Below, piece by piece: positions 10,258 to 21,786 of a DNA stretch of 64,000 bases. The notes under the pieces were generated by a model that did not search any database, had not been told where the DNA came from, and saw nothing but the letters and a program-made list of their open reading frames with translations. Position numbers and translations under genes: made by a program. Origin of the DNA: Ornithodoros turicata (lineage: Eukaryota; Arthropoda; Arachnida; Ixodida; Argasidae); NCBI RefSeq assembly GCF_037126465.1, contig NC_088207.1, positions 20,971,049 through 21,035,048 of the forward strand, written 5' to 3'. Numbering within the stretch: the stretch's first letter is position 1; each line of letters begins with the position of its first letter.

Positions 10258-11700
10258 AGGTAACGCCATTTTTCGCTCCGAAGGGAGAAATTTTTGCACT
10301 TCAGTACCGCTTTAATTAAAATACGCCTCTCGGAGCTGCGAGGTCTTAAGTTCAATTGCCATTCTGTGTTACTTTGCTACTCCACTGAGGGGCATTAACG
10401 CAATGTTAATGGTTAACGCAAAAGGGCGTATGCCCCGCACCTTCCGCAACTCGGGAGTGATAACGCATTAATTCTGCGCAATATGGCTGACTTTCAGCGT
10501 GTTATGCATTGAAGTTCTGCTTCAAAAGTCATTTACCCACGCGTTCCTCAAGGGACGCACGTTGAGAAGGTGTGTCAACAAAGTTTCATCACACGGGGTC
10601 ATCTTCGAGTCTTCGTTGCAGCGGAAGACAAACAATCGTGGGAAAGAAAAGGGAAACAATGTCGCACCGTCACACATACACAAATTGTTGTTGCCTTCAC
10701 CGCAACACTTTAAACTCTAGGCGCGATTTCTGCGACGGCGCACGTGATGCGACCAATGCCCAATGAGTGAAGACAATTGAATGAAGTCCCGCTTCGAGAG
10801 CAGATTCAGCAAAGCGCTCGGAACGCGTGCAGGAAGCGGAGCAAAAATGATTATTGTCATGTGCGCAGTGATGCACGCAAGCGGTCGATTGCATAACATG
10901 CATAATGCATTGGGTGACAAAAGGTATCCTCAATGGTAGGTCGAAGAGAAAAGAATAAAAGGAGACTCAGGATATCTTTTCTTGCGCGCTCAATACCTAA
11001 CAAGCGATTGTCTTCCCTTGTGTGCGTGGACCGCCTGGGTTTTAAGAGAATACATATTTAGCTTAGCTTAATTATGTCGTTTAGAGCCATTAGCGGCGCA
11101 GTTCGCGGCATAATTACTGGGACGAAATCTGTGCAGCGCTCTCCAACAGCAACAGATACGTGATTACAATGTACCCTACCCTATACCCCATTCCATGTGG
11201 GTAATCACTGCACATACATTTTCGGAGATAAGGCACAAACAAGTGATGCGACACCCCAGGGAACGATGCTGCGACGATTGCATACAATTAAGGTACAACA
11301 AAATGAGGTAAACGCGATAATGAGGTCGGCAATATGTCAATACTAGGTAATCAATTCTTTCGTTGTAGACACCATAGAACGAAAACATGGAATTTTTTCG
11401 ATGAAATGCGATATCACTGTTATAACAGGGGGGTCGAGGTAGCTTGCCGTTGTTGGCAGCACTCAAGTGGGCATCTTCACGACTATATATAGCCAAAAAA
11501 AGGAAAGTGAGATAGGGGAGTTGAGGACTTCAAAGTGATGCAGAGGCAGGATGACCGATACTGATGGGACGGAAGCACACTGTAGGTGAGAGGTGCACTA
11601 GAGTGGTCTTTTCGCTAGGCCCGTTTCTTGAGGAAAGCGCACGAGGCCGTGAATCTTTGAAAGTCGTTCCGCACAAGAACCTTCGGGGAAGAGGACGTCC
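10258..11700. other. Intergenic, nothing recognised
   Basis: Short open frames only. No domain, repeat end or splice structure stands out. Confidence 0.4.
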
Positions 11701-11801
11701 TGTTAAAACAGAACTTCACCACGTAGCACGCTTCTAGCCAACCATCATTCGGAATGATGGTTGGCTAGAAGCGTGCTATGTGGTGAAGTTCTGTTTTAAC
11801 A
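11701..11801. repeat. 101-bp near-perfect palindrome
   Basis: The left arm (11701-11750) and right arm (11752-11801) are 50-bp inverted copies separated by one base, with a single mismatch (ACGTAGC against GCTATGT). The ends are TGTTAAAACAG and CTGTTTTAACA. The near identity means it is young, gene-converted, or an assembly join between two strands. No coding content and no clear target duplication. Confidence 0.95.
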
Positions 11802-11874
11802 GTGTACAATAGTGTAAATCAGGGTGTCGACGATGTTATTATGAGGGTTCAGCTGGATTATCGCCCCTTTAATT

Positions 11875-12078
11875 TGTAAAAATTGCTTGGTCCAGCCCAC
11901 CAACGCTCTGCCTTCATAGTACTTCTGACGTTTTCGGACACTGTAGGACTTCAGTCCTCACTGTGAGGTGACTCATTATTCCATTTCACCAAATTACCAC
12001 AAGCAATGGAGTAGGGTATCGCCCCTGGTGATTAAACTCCCCAACCATAATCACAAAATAAAGTTGTTGTTGTTACAA
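11875..12078 (+). pseudogene. I-type LINE 3' fragment with (GTT)n tail
   Basis: The end of a LINE reading frame is seen with frameshifts (LPKLLGP...QRSA...LLTF.DT.GL, matching the better copy at 39935-40154). It is followed by AATGGAGTAGGGTATCGCC, AAACTCCCCA and AATAAAGTTGTTGTTGTT. This tail matches copies at 40190-40267 and, inverted, 28655-28750. Severely 5'-truncated and dead. Confidence 0.65.
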
Positions 12079-12079
12079 G

Positions 12080-13655
12080 GGTTTTTCGGGACAAATTTTA
12101 AATTGCGCCATTTTGCAACCGTATCCAACTGGAACCATGATGGAGCGGACTACAGTTAATGACTTACAAGCCCCCGCATACTTACAAAATAAAAGAAAAG
12201 ATTACTTATACGGTTGATGGATTCATTTAAACCACCTTGCCCTGCCATACAAAAAGGAAATCTAGAAGGCGACATGCCGCACGTAGCATCTCAGCATTCA
12301 GCATGTGAATTGGACTAAGAGTGATGCTCGCCATTTTAAGATTTTATGAAACGAAGAGAACGCTTTATCTAGAATGTTGTTCAGATCATCAATCATTATG
12401 ATGATAACAGCAGTGTCAGATATTCGCAACAACAGCGAAATCAGATAGTCTGGTCTGTACAGAAGACGCAAAATCAAAATATGCAACCTATACTGCAGCA
12501 TATCAGACCTTCACAAGGTAGAGATGTTTTCTCGTGTCTTTTTTTTTTTTAATCTGATTTAGTGAAGTAACTATGTGCTTACGAGAAACGTAAATACGGT
12601 GACAGATGGATGGAAGACGGTAGAAAGGAAACAAAGTGATCAGCATGGGGCCTATTGGGTCGACTACGTGGCGCAACTCTGCCGATATCTAATAGGAAAA
12701 TCCGCTAGAAATTGTTCAGACAGCATACCGGTAGTGGGAACAGATCATACCGAGTTTATATCATGATCTGGGGTAAGCCGCTTTGAACGTTTTGGTTTTG
12801 CCGTATCGGTGGGTCACATATTTCATGCACCAATGGAACGCGTTTTCCGAGCTATAGAACTGCTTCCAAGCCTTACTGCACTTTGTGCCATAACTGGTAC
12901 ACACGTTGAGCCCAGCGTTCATAGATCTCTCAGTTGACAAACTGGCGTTGTTTCCGCGCACTGCCACTGAAGCCGCGCAGTCTTGGCGCTGCAATCGCAT
13001 ATGGCTCTTGCTAGCTCCATTCCTCCTTTTGTTTTGTCTGTGTGTCGTGTGCATTCTACCTGTTGCATACACTTGTGCATTTTGTTTGGTCGCCGTTGTA
13101 CGCACAAATTTGCGCACCATTAACAGCAAACAACGGCAGTTAGAGCCGCGATGTCCGCCAGCGTACAGCGTAACGTTACTGTTCCCCTAGGCCTGTAAAC
13201 CCGATGAGACCATGGCGCCTTCGCGCGTGTGGCTTCAGCGACGGTCCCTTCCTGTGCTATGGGGGAGCGGCGCAGATCGCCAACTGACCTATATCTAAGA
13301 ACGCTTCTTTGAGCCATCACGTGCCGTGCCATCTCCCGCAGAGCACTGGAAGTACTACATTTGAAGCTGGCTGGGTAACATGTCTGCATGTGTGTTTCGA
13401 ATTTCCCAGCAACTTAAGCGGAATTGAAGCATCATTCGCGTGGTTCATAGTCACGAATCCAAAGTTTTTATTCGCTAGCCAAGACATTCGAAGTGTAGGG
13501 AAACCGATGAGTATTTGATTTACAGTGTGGGGTTCTCCCTCAAACGCCGTGTACGAGGCTATCACTGGTTCCCCCGGAATGGCCTTAGGTGGCTCGATGT
13601 CCCCAAGGTCACAGCGAAGAGGGGTTTGGTAAAGAGTAACATGGGGAAGCGGGGC
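12080..13655. other. Intergenic, nothing recognised
   Basis: A T-run lies at about 12539-12550. Open frames are short or overlap each other on both strands and show no domain or exon outline. Confidence 0.4.
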
Positions 13656-13801
13656 TGCTCGGGATTCGCTTCTGTACAAGGTCCACCCAGAGTTACGCTT
13701 TCGAGTACCACCTTCCCTTACGCAACAAACGATGACTGTCCCTACACAGGCTACGGCTCAATGCACCGTACAGCGCACGTCTCCTCTTCAAACTTGGAAA
13801 C
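13656..13801 (+). pseudogene. I-type LINE fragment, 5' piece of an interrupted copy
   Basis: With one frame change this reads VHPELR.RVPPS...QQ and RLNAPYSARLLFKLGN, matching the copy at 49800-49930 (VHPELRLQVPPSFPRQ, RLNIPYSDRLLYKLA). The reading continues without loss at 17555 after removal of the LTR element, so both pieces belong to one LINE copy, disabled before or after the insertion. Confidence 0.65.
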
Positions 13802-13982
13802 TGTCGGGACAGTTACCTGCCGCGCTGAACGGAAGACGACGATGTGCGCGAGCAAGAGACTGGAAGGTGACATTCTGACGTGTGCCTAGAACGGAACAGG
13901 TCACATGGGGGACGTGGTCTTTTGTTAGGATTTCAAGTGAGTAAAGGTTTGTCTACCATACGCATCTGGAGCGATCTCTACA
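13802..13982 (+). repeat. 5' LTR
   Basis: Starts TGTCGGGACAG and ends CTCTACA. It is 181 bp against 191 bp for the 3' LTR. The difference is mainly a 10-bp block containing AGATTTGTC near the end, present only in the 3' LTR, and there are also several substitutions, so the insertion is not very recent. Confidence 0.9.
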
Positions 13983-13997
13983 TGGTGCCAGCGGTGC
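13983..13997 (+). promoter_or_regulatory. Primer-binding site
   Basis: TGGTGCCAGCGGTGC directly follows the 5' LTR. A TGG start immediately after the LTR is the usual tRNA primer site of LTR retrotransposons. The tRNA was not identified. Confidence 0.6.
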
Positions 13998-14156
13998 TCT
14001 AACCATCTACCTACCTGACATCCGAGGGACGATACGTCCACTAAGTCAGTCAACGACAGAAGCGGACAACCGAAGATCGCCGATGGGGATTCTTCGAGCC
14101 ATCAGCCACGCACTGAGGCGACACGGACACCGTACTTCAGCCCCCTGTCCGTCCAT

Positions 14157-14780
14157 TTGCCAGATAGCTTCGACTTCAGACATCCACAAACATGGAGCAA
14201 CTGGTTCCGACGATGGCAAAGGTACCGCATCATTACAGATCTACATCTTCGCCCTCAGGAGACGCAAGTAAACACATTCCTATACGCAATGGGTCGCGAG
14301 AGTGAAGATATTCTTGGCTCACTTAAGCTCACCGAGGAACAAAGTAAGAGCTATGAGGCAGTTACGGCAGCATTTCAGAAGCACTTCGTGCCCCGCACAA
14401 ATGTCATTTACGAACGAGCCAAGTTTAATCAACGACGACAGGAATCACATGAAAGCGTAGAATCTTTCATAACGGACCTTCACAGGATGGCAGAAACGTG
14501 CCAGTGCGGCGAACTCAAAGAGAAACCCATACGGGACCGTCTCGTCGTAGGACTTGCGGATATGCACCTTTCCGAGCGACTTCAGCTTAACCCAGACCTC
14601 ACTTTAGAGATTGCTGTAACAGCTGCAAGAAACGCGCAGACGATAAAGCAGCAGCAGAGAGATTTGCGCTCGTCCGGCAATGCAGAGGAAAGGGTCGAAA
14701 AGGTACGAACGACCAATGCACGACAACGTGATCGCAAGAAAGCAAAAAATGCATCACAGAATCGACGACTATTCCAATGA
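14157..14780 (+). pseudogene. Gag of the Ty3/Gypsy element (broken)
   Basis: A 207-codon frame starts MPDSFDFRHPQTWSNW and has the retrotransposon gag pattern (WxxWFRRWQRYR, LYAMGRESEDIL, ESVESFITDLHRMAE, RDRLVVGL). Gag forms the particle that packages the element RNA. A TGA at 14778 stops the frame, yet the same frame resumes at once and carries a CCHC zinc knuckle ([14 protein letters not shown]) at about 14829-14870, so the stop is a disabling mutation within gag. Confidence 0.85.
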
Positions 14781-17019
14781 TGCGGTGCAGCACAGACGCA
14801 CAAAAGGGACGTGTGCCCAGCGTCCGGTAAACAATGCAACAACTGCGGGAAGACTGGACATTTTGCTTCTGTGTGCAAGTCGCAACCACAGGTGACGACA
14901 CCAGTAGGAACCAGACAGCAGCGCAGCGCAACCATCACCATCACCAAGGTAACCCAATGGGGTGCACCAGTGGTTGTGGTGAAGAAACAAAACAGCGAAC
15001 TGCGCATTTGTGTCGACTACTGTCAACTCAACAAACAAGTAGTCTGCGAACGAATTCAAATGCCCACCGTAGAAGAGTGTCTTGCAAAGCTGGCCGGAGC
15101 CAAGATATTCTGCAAGCTGGATGCCAGATCAGGATATTGGCAAGCGCCATTGACCGAAGACTCGCAGGAATATACTACATTCCTTACGCCTTTCGGAGGC
15201 CTTCAATTCCTCAGGCTGCCTTTCCGAATTTCAACAGCACCGGAATTCTTTCAGCGGGAAATTCTCCAGAGTACTGGAGGGGCTTCCTGGCCTTGCATGT
15301 CTCCTTGACAACGTTATCGTTCTCGGGAAAACGCCGCAAGAGCATGACGATAACCTCAAGCGGGTACTAGAACGTCTGCAGAATGTAGGTATCACACTGA
15401 ATGCAAGCAAATGCACCTCTCGGAAACCCGAAATCAAATTCTTGAGCCAGGTTGTTTCAGCTCAGGGAGTAAGTGCGGATCCCACAAAGCTCACGGCCAT
15501 TACAAGCATGCAGCCACCGGAAAACGTAGCAGAACTACATTCGTGCCTGGGTATGATCATCCACCTCGCAAAGTTCTTACCGAGACTAGCCGAACAAACA
15601 AAACCACTCAGAGACCTTCTACGACAGGACGCAGACTGGATATGGGGAGAAGCCCAAAGCCAAGCCTTCCAGCGCATCAAACGGGCGCTCACTACCACTC
15701 CAGTCTTAGCACACTACGATCCATGAGCCAACCATACATTGTCAGTCGATGCATCTGCACACGGTTTAGGCGCTGTACTTCTGCAGGAAACCAATGGGCA
15801 TCGACGTCCGGTAGCATACGCCTCAAAAATACTATCGGAAACGGAACAGCGCTATGCACAGATTGAAAACGACGCCCAGGCACTCACCTGGGCGGCCGAA
15901 CATTTCCGAGCGTATCTTCTCGGTCTGTGGTTCCACATCGAGACAGATCATAAACCCCTCGTACCACTACTCACCACAAAACGGCTAGACGAGTTAAGCC
16001 CTCGCTTACACCGTTTTTGTATGCGTCTTCTGGAGTTCAACTATACTGAGTCATGTTCCAGGAAAGAACATCCACACAGGAGACATGCTATCTCGTAAGC
16101 CGATGGCTGAACCGAGCACACCAGCCCATGACTTCGGCGAGACAGTAAAAGAATATGAGGGACTTACATTGGAACTACTTCCAGCATCAGAATGCATGAC
16201 AAACCGCATTAGGAGGCAGACTAAGAATGACTACACATTATCAAGAATAATGCAGTACATTGCAACGCCATGGCCCAGGGAAGGAACGCTACCTCCAGAA
16301 CTACACCGCTATAAAATTGTAAAGGAGGAACTCTCCCTAGTTCAGGGTCTCCTTTTCAAAGGGAGGCAGCTAGTCATACCACCTAGCCTCCGCAATGAAG
16401 TGCTCAGCAACATCCACACAGGACATCAAGGAGTCACTAGATGTAGAGCCAGAGCAAGGGAATCGGTCTGGTGGCCAAACATTGGACGACATGTTGAGCA
16501 GTTTGTACAAGGTTGTCCTAAATGCCAGGAGAAGCCGAACACAGCCCCTCTCCTGCAGACTCCACTGCCACAGAGACCATGGCAAGTCATCGGAACTGAC
16601 TTGTTCTGCCTCAATGGAGAGAATTACCTAGTGGTAATGGATTACTAGTGAAGCTTCACAAAACGACAACAAAAGACATTGTCTGTGGACTGAAACCAAA
16701 CTTTGCAAGATTTGGGACCCCCGATATTATCAGATCAGACAACGGCCCCCAGTTCACCTCCCAGGAGTTGAAGACATTCACAAAACAGTGGGACATAACC
16801 CACGTCACTTCAAGTCCGTACTACGCACAGAGCAACGGCGCGGCCGAACGGACGGTTCAAACAGCGAAGCAACTCATCAAAAAATCGAGCGACATACATA
16901 TGGCTCTCTTAGCCCACAGGGCAACGCCAGGAAAGGAGGGGTACTCCCCAGCAGAGCTGTTGATGGGCCGTAGGCTGAAGACCAACGTACCTATGGTACC
17001 AGCCAAGTTTCTGGGATGA
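14781..17019 (+). pseudogene. Pol of the Ty3/Gypsy element (RT, RNase H, integrase; broken)
   Basis: After the zinc knuckle the reading passes directly into RT ([27 protein letters not shown]), so the aspartic protease and the start of RT are deleted. A frameshift lies near 15290. The RT catalytic motif reads LLDNV where Ty3 elements have a DD pair, so the second aspartate is lost. RNase H (VDASAHGLGAVL, ENDAQALTWA, TDHKPL) follows a TGA at 15724. A frameshift near 16060 leads to integrase with the HHCC finger (HTGHQGV...CPKC) and first Asp (GTDLF). A gap at about 16646 removes the segment before SDNGPQF and NGAAERTVQ. Confidence 0.9.
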
Positions 17020-17351
17020 TAAGAATTATAGGAGACGTCTGGAAGTACAAAAGACCAAGGACGCTCATTACTACAACAAGCGCCGGCGAGTAAATGAGTA
17101 CGAACCGCTGATGCCCAATACGCGCGTGAAGACTGGGGCAGCAGCACACGGGACAGTGGTGTCATATATGTCATACCGACCGAAACTGGAACTACCAGAC
17201 CGACACGGAGCCATCTACAACCAAGAGCCAGCGTACGCAGGAACGCCTCGGAGTCGGACGTCCCTTCAGTGACACTGATCAGAAGTGGACGACTTGTCAA
17301 ACCTCCCGATCCCTTACAACTCGGTAGTGACAAGGTAGTGACATGGTACTC

Positions 17352-17363
17352 AAAGAAAGGGGG
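17352..17363 (+). promoter_or_regulatory. Polypurine tract
   Basis: AAAGAAAGGGGG lies directly before the 3' LTR, the expected primer for plus-strand DNA synthesis in LTR elements. Confidence 0.75.
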
Positions 17364-17554
17364 TGTCGGGACAGTTACCTGCCGCGCTGAACGGAAGACG
17401 ACGATGTGCATGAGCAAGAGACTGGAAGGGGACATTCTGACGTGTGCCTAGAAGGGAACAGGTCACATGGGGGACGTGGCCTTTTGTTAGGGTTTGGAGC
17501 GAGTAAAGGTTTGTCTACCATCAGATTTGTCACGCATCTGGAGCGATCTCTACA
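17364..17554 (+). repeat. 3' LTR
   Basis: A 191-bp copy of the 5' LTR, beginning TGTCGGGACAG and ending CTCTACA, followed by the target duplication GAAAC. Confidence 0.9.
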
Positions 17555-18000
17555 GAAACTCTCCGAACTATAGTGAGCGTGGCGTTGTAGAGGATGTAGA
17601 ACACATCCTCCTCAGGTATCAGAAATACGTTGATGCTCGAAGGGCATTAGAGACGAGCCTCTCTCGTGTGGACTCTCGAGCCTTCGACATCGCGAAACTG
17701 TTAGGTCCCCCGTCGTCCGACAAGGCGCTAAGGGCACTTGAAGACTCTCTGCATACAACCGGGCTTATGGGCATTCAATGACTCGATGAATGTGTGTTGT
17801 GTGCCCTCAGCGATCCGATATTTTACTCTCACTTGGTCGGAACTTTTTAACTACATGTTGAACTCTATTACCATCTCTGCTCTTCTCTGGTCATCTCTTT
17901 GTTTTTTCATCATCCCATCGCATGTTTGTACATTCTGTGTGTAAGTGTACTGGGGTAGCCAGTTTTTTTCTTTATCACATCACATGGGGAAGGGAGTGGA
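17555..18000 (+). pseudogene. I-type LINE 3' end, second piece of the interrupted copy
   Basis: Continues the LINE reading from 13801: VVEDVEHILLRYQKYVDARR, RAFDIAKLLGP, ALRALEDSL. This is the region after the C-terminal zinc finger, and the first cysteines are degraded. The 3' UTR ends with GGGGTAGCCAG, a T-run and ATCACATCACAT, matching the copy at 50290-50365. Confidence 0.75.
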
Positions 18001-18094
18001 AAAGCGGACGAGGTGCAGCTAAGACATGGAATCAGTTCATCGATTTCTGTGTCGGAGACATTCTTGTTTGGCAGTAAGGCTAGTTAGAGCAGCC

Positions 18095-18187
18095 ACGGTA
18101 GCAAATCGGCTTCCGCCTGGCTGACGTTTCCTTTTTGCCTGCCTCTTTTTTTTTTCTTTTTCGTAATAAACATATCCCCCCCCCCTT
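18095..18187 (+). mobile_element. LINE 3' tail fragment
   Basis: AGCAAATCGGCTTCCGCC, GGCTGACGTTTCC, a T-rich tract, AATAAACATATCCCC and a C-run. Same tail family as 2913-2985 and 34505-34576. Only the tail is left. Confidence 0.6.
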
Positions 18188-18588
18188 TCCACGGTAGGGT
18201 TAAATGCCGACTGGACGCTATAACCTACAAAACATGTGTAGTATCGTGCTCATATTCAGCGTGTGCCAGATAGAGAGCAACATGCATTATGCTGAAAAAA
18301 TACCCCTTGAGACTTTTTTTCGTTCTTATTTCTGGCACATATGTGCTGTTTTTCTTACCACCTGCTTTGCTTCGTTTTCTTTCAGTAAGTTATCGTGCCG
18401 TGATTTCTCGCGTGAATAATGATCGAGCCTCAATGGAAAGAGAAACCAAGGCCAGCAACTCCACACTTGAATGGTAAGACGCGGTATGACACACTCCTTC
18501 CGTCGTGGACAGGAGGCAGCGCTGCAGCCACCCCTGGTGCCCAGCCAAATCCTTCTCGTAAAAGTACGCAGACTTATGTTCGTGCAGT

Positions 18589-18918
18589 CAGGGGCGCCGG
18601 AACAGGGGGAGCAGGGGGAGCGACGGCTCCCCCTCATTTACAGATGAGGTAGCACGGCTCCCCCAGATATGTAAATTATGTTTGTAATTATATTAACATT
18701 ATCTTCTAACTGACATATTCATACACATTACTTCAGCAATGTTAGTTTAGTTCTGCTGTACAAGTATGCGCATGTCGTAATTTGCCTGGCGCACGTTTTC
18801 GATTTGTGTACCACCCCTGTATTGCCTGCATGAGCCCTCAAGGAAAATAAATGATGATGATGATGATGATAGCATTTTTTTCCGCTCCCCCAATGGAAAA
18901 ATAGTTCCGACGCCACTG
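18589..18918. mobile_element. hAT-type MITE with 8-bp target duplication
   Basis: The ends CAGGGGCGCCGGAAC and GTTCCGACGCCACTG are imperfect terminal inverted repeats. The flanks CGTGCAGT (18581-18588) and CGTGCAGT (18919-18926) are identical 8-bp duplications. The 330-bp interior includes a GGGGGAGC-rich subterminal stretch with an inverted partner, and an (ATG)n microsatellite following GGAAAATAA, probably a retroelement tail captured or inserted inside. Non-coding. Confidence 0.93.
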
Positions 18919-18926
18919 CGTGCAGT

Positions 18927-21244
18927 GATCGAAACTGCTTCGCGTAACTTGACAGCTCCTATGATGGCCCCAATGTGAAGAACTGCATGTGACTTCCGAA
19001 TACGAATAAACTTCTTTATGTGAATAATGTTACAAGTGTATCACTTCCGCCTGGTGTGCAACTTGTGGCACGATTCCTTGCTTTGCTCAGAAACACGTGC
19101 ACAAACATTTTTAAGTCCTGTCGATATGAAAAATTAAATCTCACAATATACATACATACTTCTATTCCGCCGAAATAGAGAGAAAAATATCATACAGTGG
19201 AGATGTTGACTCCTACAACCGAGGGGCCGGCTAGTCGAAATGTAGGAAGAGGAGAATTGTTGGTCATTAAAATGTTGGCTGAGCCGCGATGCCCATAAGA
19301 AATTTCTCTTTCTGCATTTGCAATCAACCATGTTCTACAACCACCTACCCCGCTACAACCCGCCATAAGAAATTTGTCTGTTTGTTTGTTGCTCTACAAA
19401 ATCACGAGGGGTGTTTTGACGAGGACTTGATCTTGCAGTCGCCTGGTAGCTGAGCTGATCATTCCTTCAGCAGCTTCCGCAGCTGCAGCAGTCTTCCTCG
19501 AGTCAGCTTCCTGAATGCCGAGAATCTAGTAGGTCCAAGACAACACGACGATCATGTCGATTAGAAGTATGCAGGGCGTGTACAGACAGCAGCAGAGCAA
19601 AATGTGTTCTGTGTGTCGCCCTTGTGGTCCTGTTTCGACTTTTTGCGCGTTCACGTACTCCTACACTTATTATCGTCACTTCCTCACCGGTCAGGGCACT
19701 GAGAGCACCACCAGGTAAACGCTAGCAATGATCTTGTAATACTGCAGTTCTCGCATTGCGTGACCATAATGGTCTTGCAGCCACAAATCGCTATCGAGAA
19801 CTCAACACAATGCTCCCTATTATTTTAATTTTTATGTTTACATTTTTTTTCCCCAACATTCACATCAAGAACGGAGCTTGACAAACCACGATGAGAAACA
19901 ATTTTACCCGAGGTTATTCCGCTACACAACGGAAGAACTTCGCGGAAACTGTACGAAAAGCGTGCTTTCAAATCACCCACGTTCCATTTAATGGCGCCCA
20001 CTCGATGGGATCGATTCGATTATTGCCTTGTGTTTTCACTAAAGTTGGTCACTCCGGATACGCTAACCTCTCCATGCCTTCCAGAAATAACTCATCCACC
20101 ATGAATGCTGTGTCATCATCTTGAAAAAGGAGATGACTATCATAACTCACGTATGCGGAGGTCCCTTTCCTTTGAGCATGAAAAGATTCGAGATGATAGG
20201 AATGATTCTAACCTTGTCTGCGAATGATATCTGCAATATCGTTAAAATGCACATTTCCCCTGTGTTCTCCCTGTCACGAACATTGTGCTTAGGTGGTAAT
20301 GCCCTTCGGTGCACCCTTCGGTTATGGAGCCCTCACGTTAAGCCAAGGTGGATCCCTGGTTGGCCATACATACACAAGCAAAAATGCGGAAGACAAGACT
20401 GACGTCCAGGACATGCACATTGTGCGGCTCGCACTCAGAAATGCGAGAGGTCAATGGAGCGTGCCACTGACGTCGAAATGCCTGTCTTTTTCTCGATACG
20501 TAACATTTACGCTCACATTATGAGTGACTGAAGAAGACCAAGTGCTCTTTTGACGACAGCGCGGGTGCGCAATCGTCGCACATGCGGAAATGAAACTTGT
20601 TCGAAATATACACGTTGTCAAACACAGTTGAAGGCCTGGTTACGAGAAGGGACGCTGCGCCCTCACGTGGGTGCCTTAAATCAGCTCTGGAGCAAGTACT
20701 TGGCCTTTTTGTTTGGGTGCCTCTGAGAGTGACGTCATCGTGCTATCACTTCAGAAAGCTTTTACGGGACACAGTTATCAGGGGAGGATCTAGAAAGATT
20801 TGAAATATATTAATGAGATTGCTAAGTTGAGCTCTCCAAATTGTCATGCATGCGGAGATTCAAACACAAGCGCGCACGTATACAGGGTGCATTACTAAGG
20901 ATTCTTAAGGATTTTGGGATTTTAAGGATCCCGGCCCAGGACGGCAGCAATATGGGGGAGGTAAACATTGCTTCCAGCACCGTGTGCGGGCGATTTCCGG
21001 CGCACGTCAAAAGGACCCCAGGTGGTCGAAACTATCCGCAATCCTACCCTGCGGCACGTGCGACATGTTGCCACACAAACAGGCAGACAAACCTTGCATG
21101 TAACATCACGGTATACCATTATTATTAAGGATTCTTAAAAAAATGGAATGGCTGTTAACGAGAATCCCTTCCCATAATGCTATGTCAATTTTGCCTGAAA
21201 GCCCATAATTAGAGAGTTATTTAATGAGTTTTACGTAGTAGTAA
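18927..21244. other. Intergenic; no gene recognised
   Basis: Open frames at 19891-20124, 20293-20523 and 20841-21128 carry no recognisable domain. At 20883 a CAGGGTGCATTACTAAGG start preceded by TA resembles the termini of the TA-flanked foldback elements, but I find no inverted partner downstream. Confidence 0.4.
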
Positions 21245-21737
21245 TTAACTGTTAAAAAAGAAAAAAGTGGGGAAGGACTTGTAGCAGGCTGGCTGCCCTA
21301 AGGGCACCTGCAGCTTCGTCTCATTTAGGTGGTTTTGAGGTTTACGAATTGTGGCTGCTAGTAGCGGTTGTATATACCGCTTTCTCCTAGGTAGACACAC
21401 AGTGCCTTGAGTGCCTTCATGTCTTGTTCCTTTGTGGGCCATCTTCCCATTACTTTGCAGTAAGAGAGTGATGTTTTGTCCATGTTTGAAGAGTCTGATA
21501 TAGTCTTTCCCTTGCGTCTCCTTGTTCTGGGCACTGTATAAGTACGTGTAACGTGTCCTGGGGCACTTTGCAGATGTCGCACAGTAAATAGTGATCTATA
21601 GTAGTTACATAACCTCTTCGAGAGCACGTCCGCATGGTCGTATAACTCTACTGCAAAAACAGTACCGCTGCGCAGTTGGCAACAGTTCCTTATCAGTCCC
21701 GAAGGACGATTCCAGTATACTCTCTCGAGGTGACATG
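21245..21737 (-). pseudogene. LINE 3' part, minus strand, interrupted by the YqaJ transposon
   Basis: On the minus strand, one frame encodes CDICKVPQDTLHVLIQCPEQ, a C-x2-C-x7-H-x4-C finger typical of the LINE C-terminus after RNase H, then RERLYQTLQTW. The 3' UTR ends in a T-rich tract at about 21245. A frame change upstream of the finger shows it is dead. The 5' continuation appears to be at 27590 onward, across the DNA transposon. Confidence 0.65.
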
Positions 21738-21759
21738 AGGGTATTGGCAACTCCAACAA
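21738..21759 (+). repeat. Left terminal inverted repeat
   Basis: AGGGTATTGGCAACTCCA and on, the inverted partner of 27568-27589. The first gene begins about 27 bp inside. Confidence 0.85.
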
Positions 21760-21786
21760 CCACAGAGGGCGCTGCTACTTTTCAAA

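Larger units (their letters stand above)
13802..17554 (+). mobile_element. Ty3/Gypsy-type LTR retrotransposon, defective
   Basis: Two LTRs (TGTCGGGACAG...GATCTCTACA) enclose a primer-binding site, gag, a reduced pol and a polypurine tract. GAAAC stands directly before the 5' LTR (13797-13801) and directly after the 3' LTR (17555-17559), a 5-bp target duplication. Pol order RT - RNase H - integrase marks it as Ty3/Gypsy. The copy is dead: stops, frameshifts, no protease, a changed RT active site and a gap in the integrase. No envelope frame is present. It inserted into an older LINE. Confidence 0.93.

Noticed and set aside
15462..15698. Minus-strand frame within the RT region
   Set aside because: Shadow of the reverse transcriptase frame on the other strand.
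16857..17435. 192-codon minus-strand open frame
   Set aside because: It is the complement of the Ty3 integrase region and LTR, with no domain of its own.
20883..21140. Fourth TA-flanked CAGGGTG foldback MITE
   Set aside because: Left end looks right, but the similar sequence at 21127 (AAGGATTCTTAA) is in direct, not inverted, orientation.
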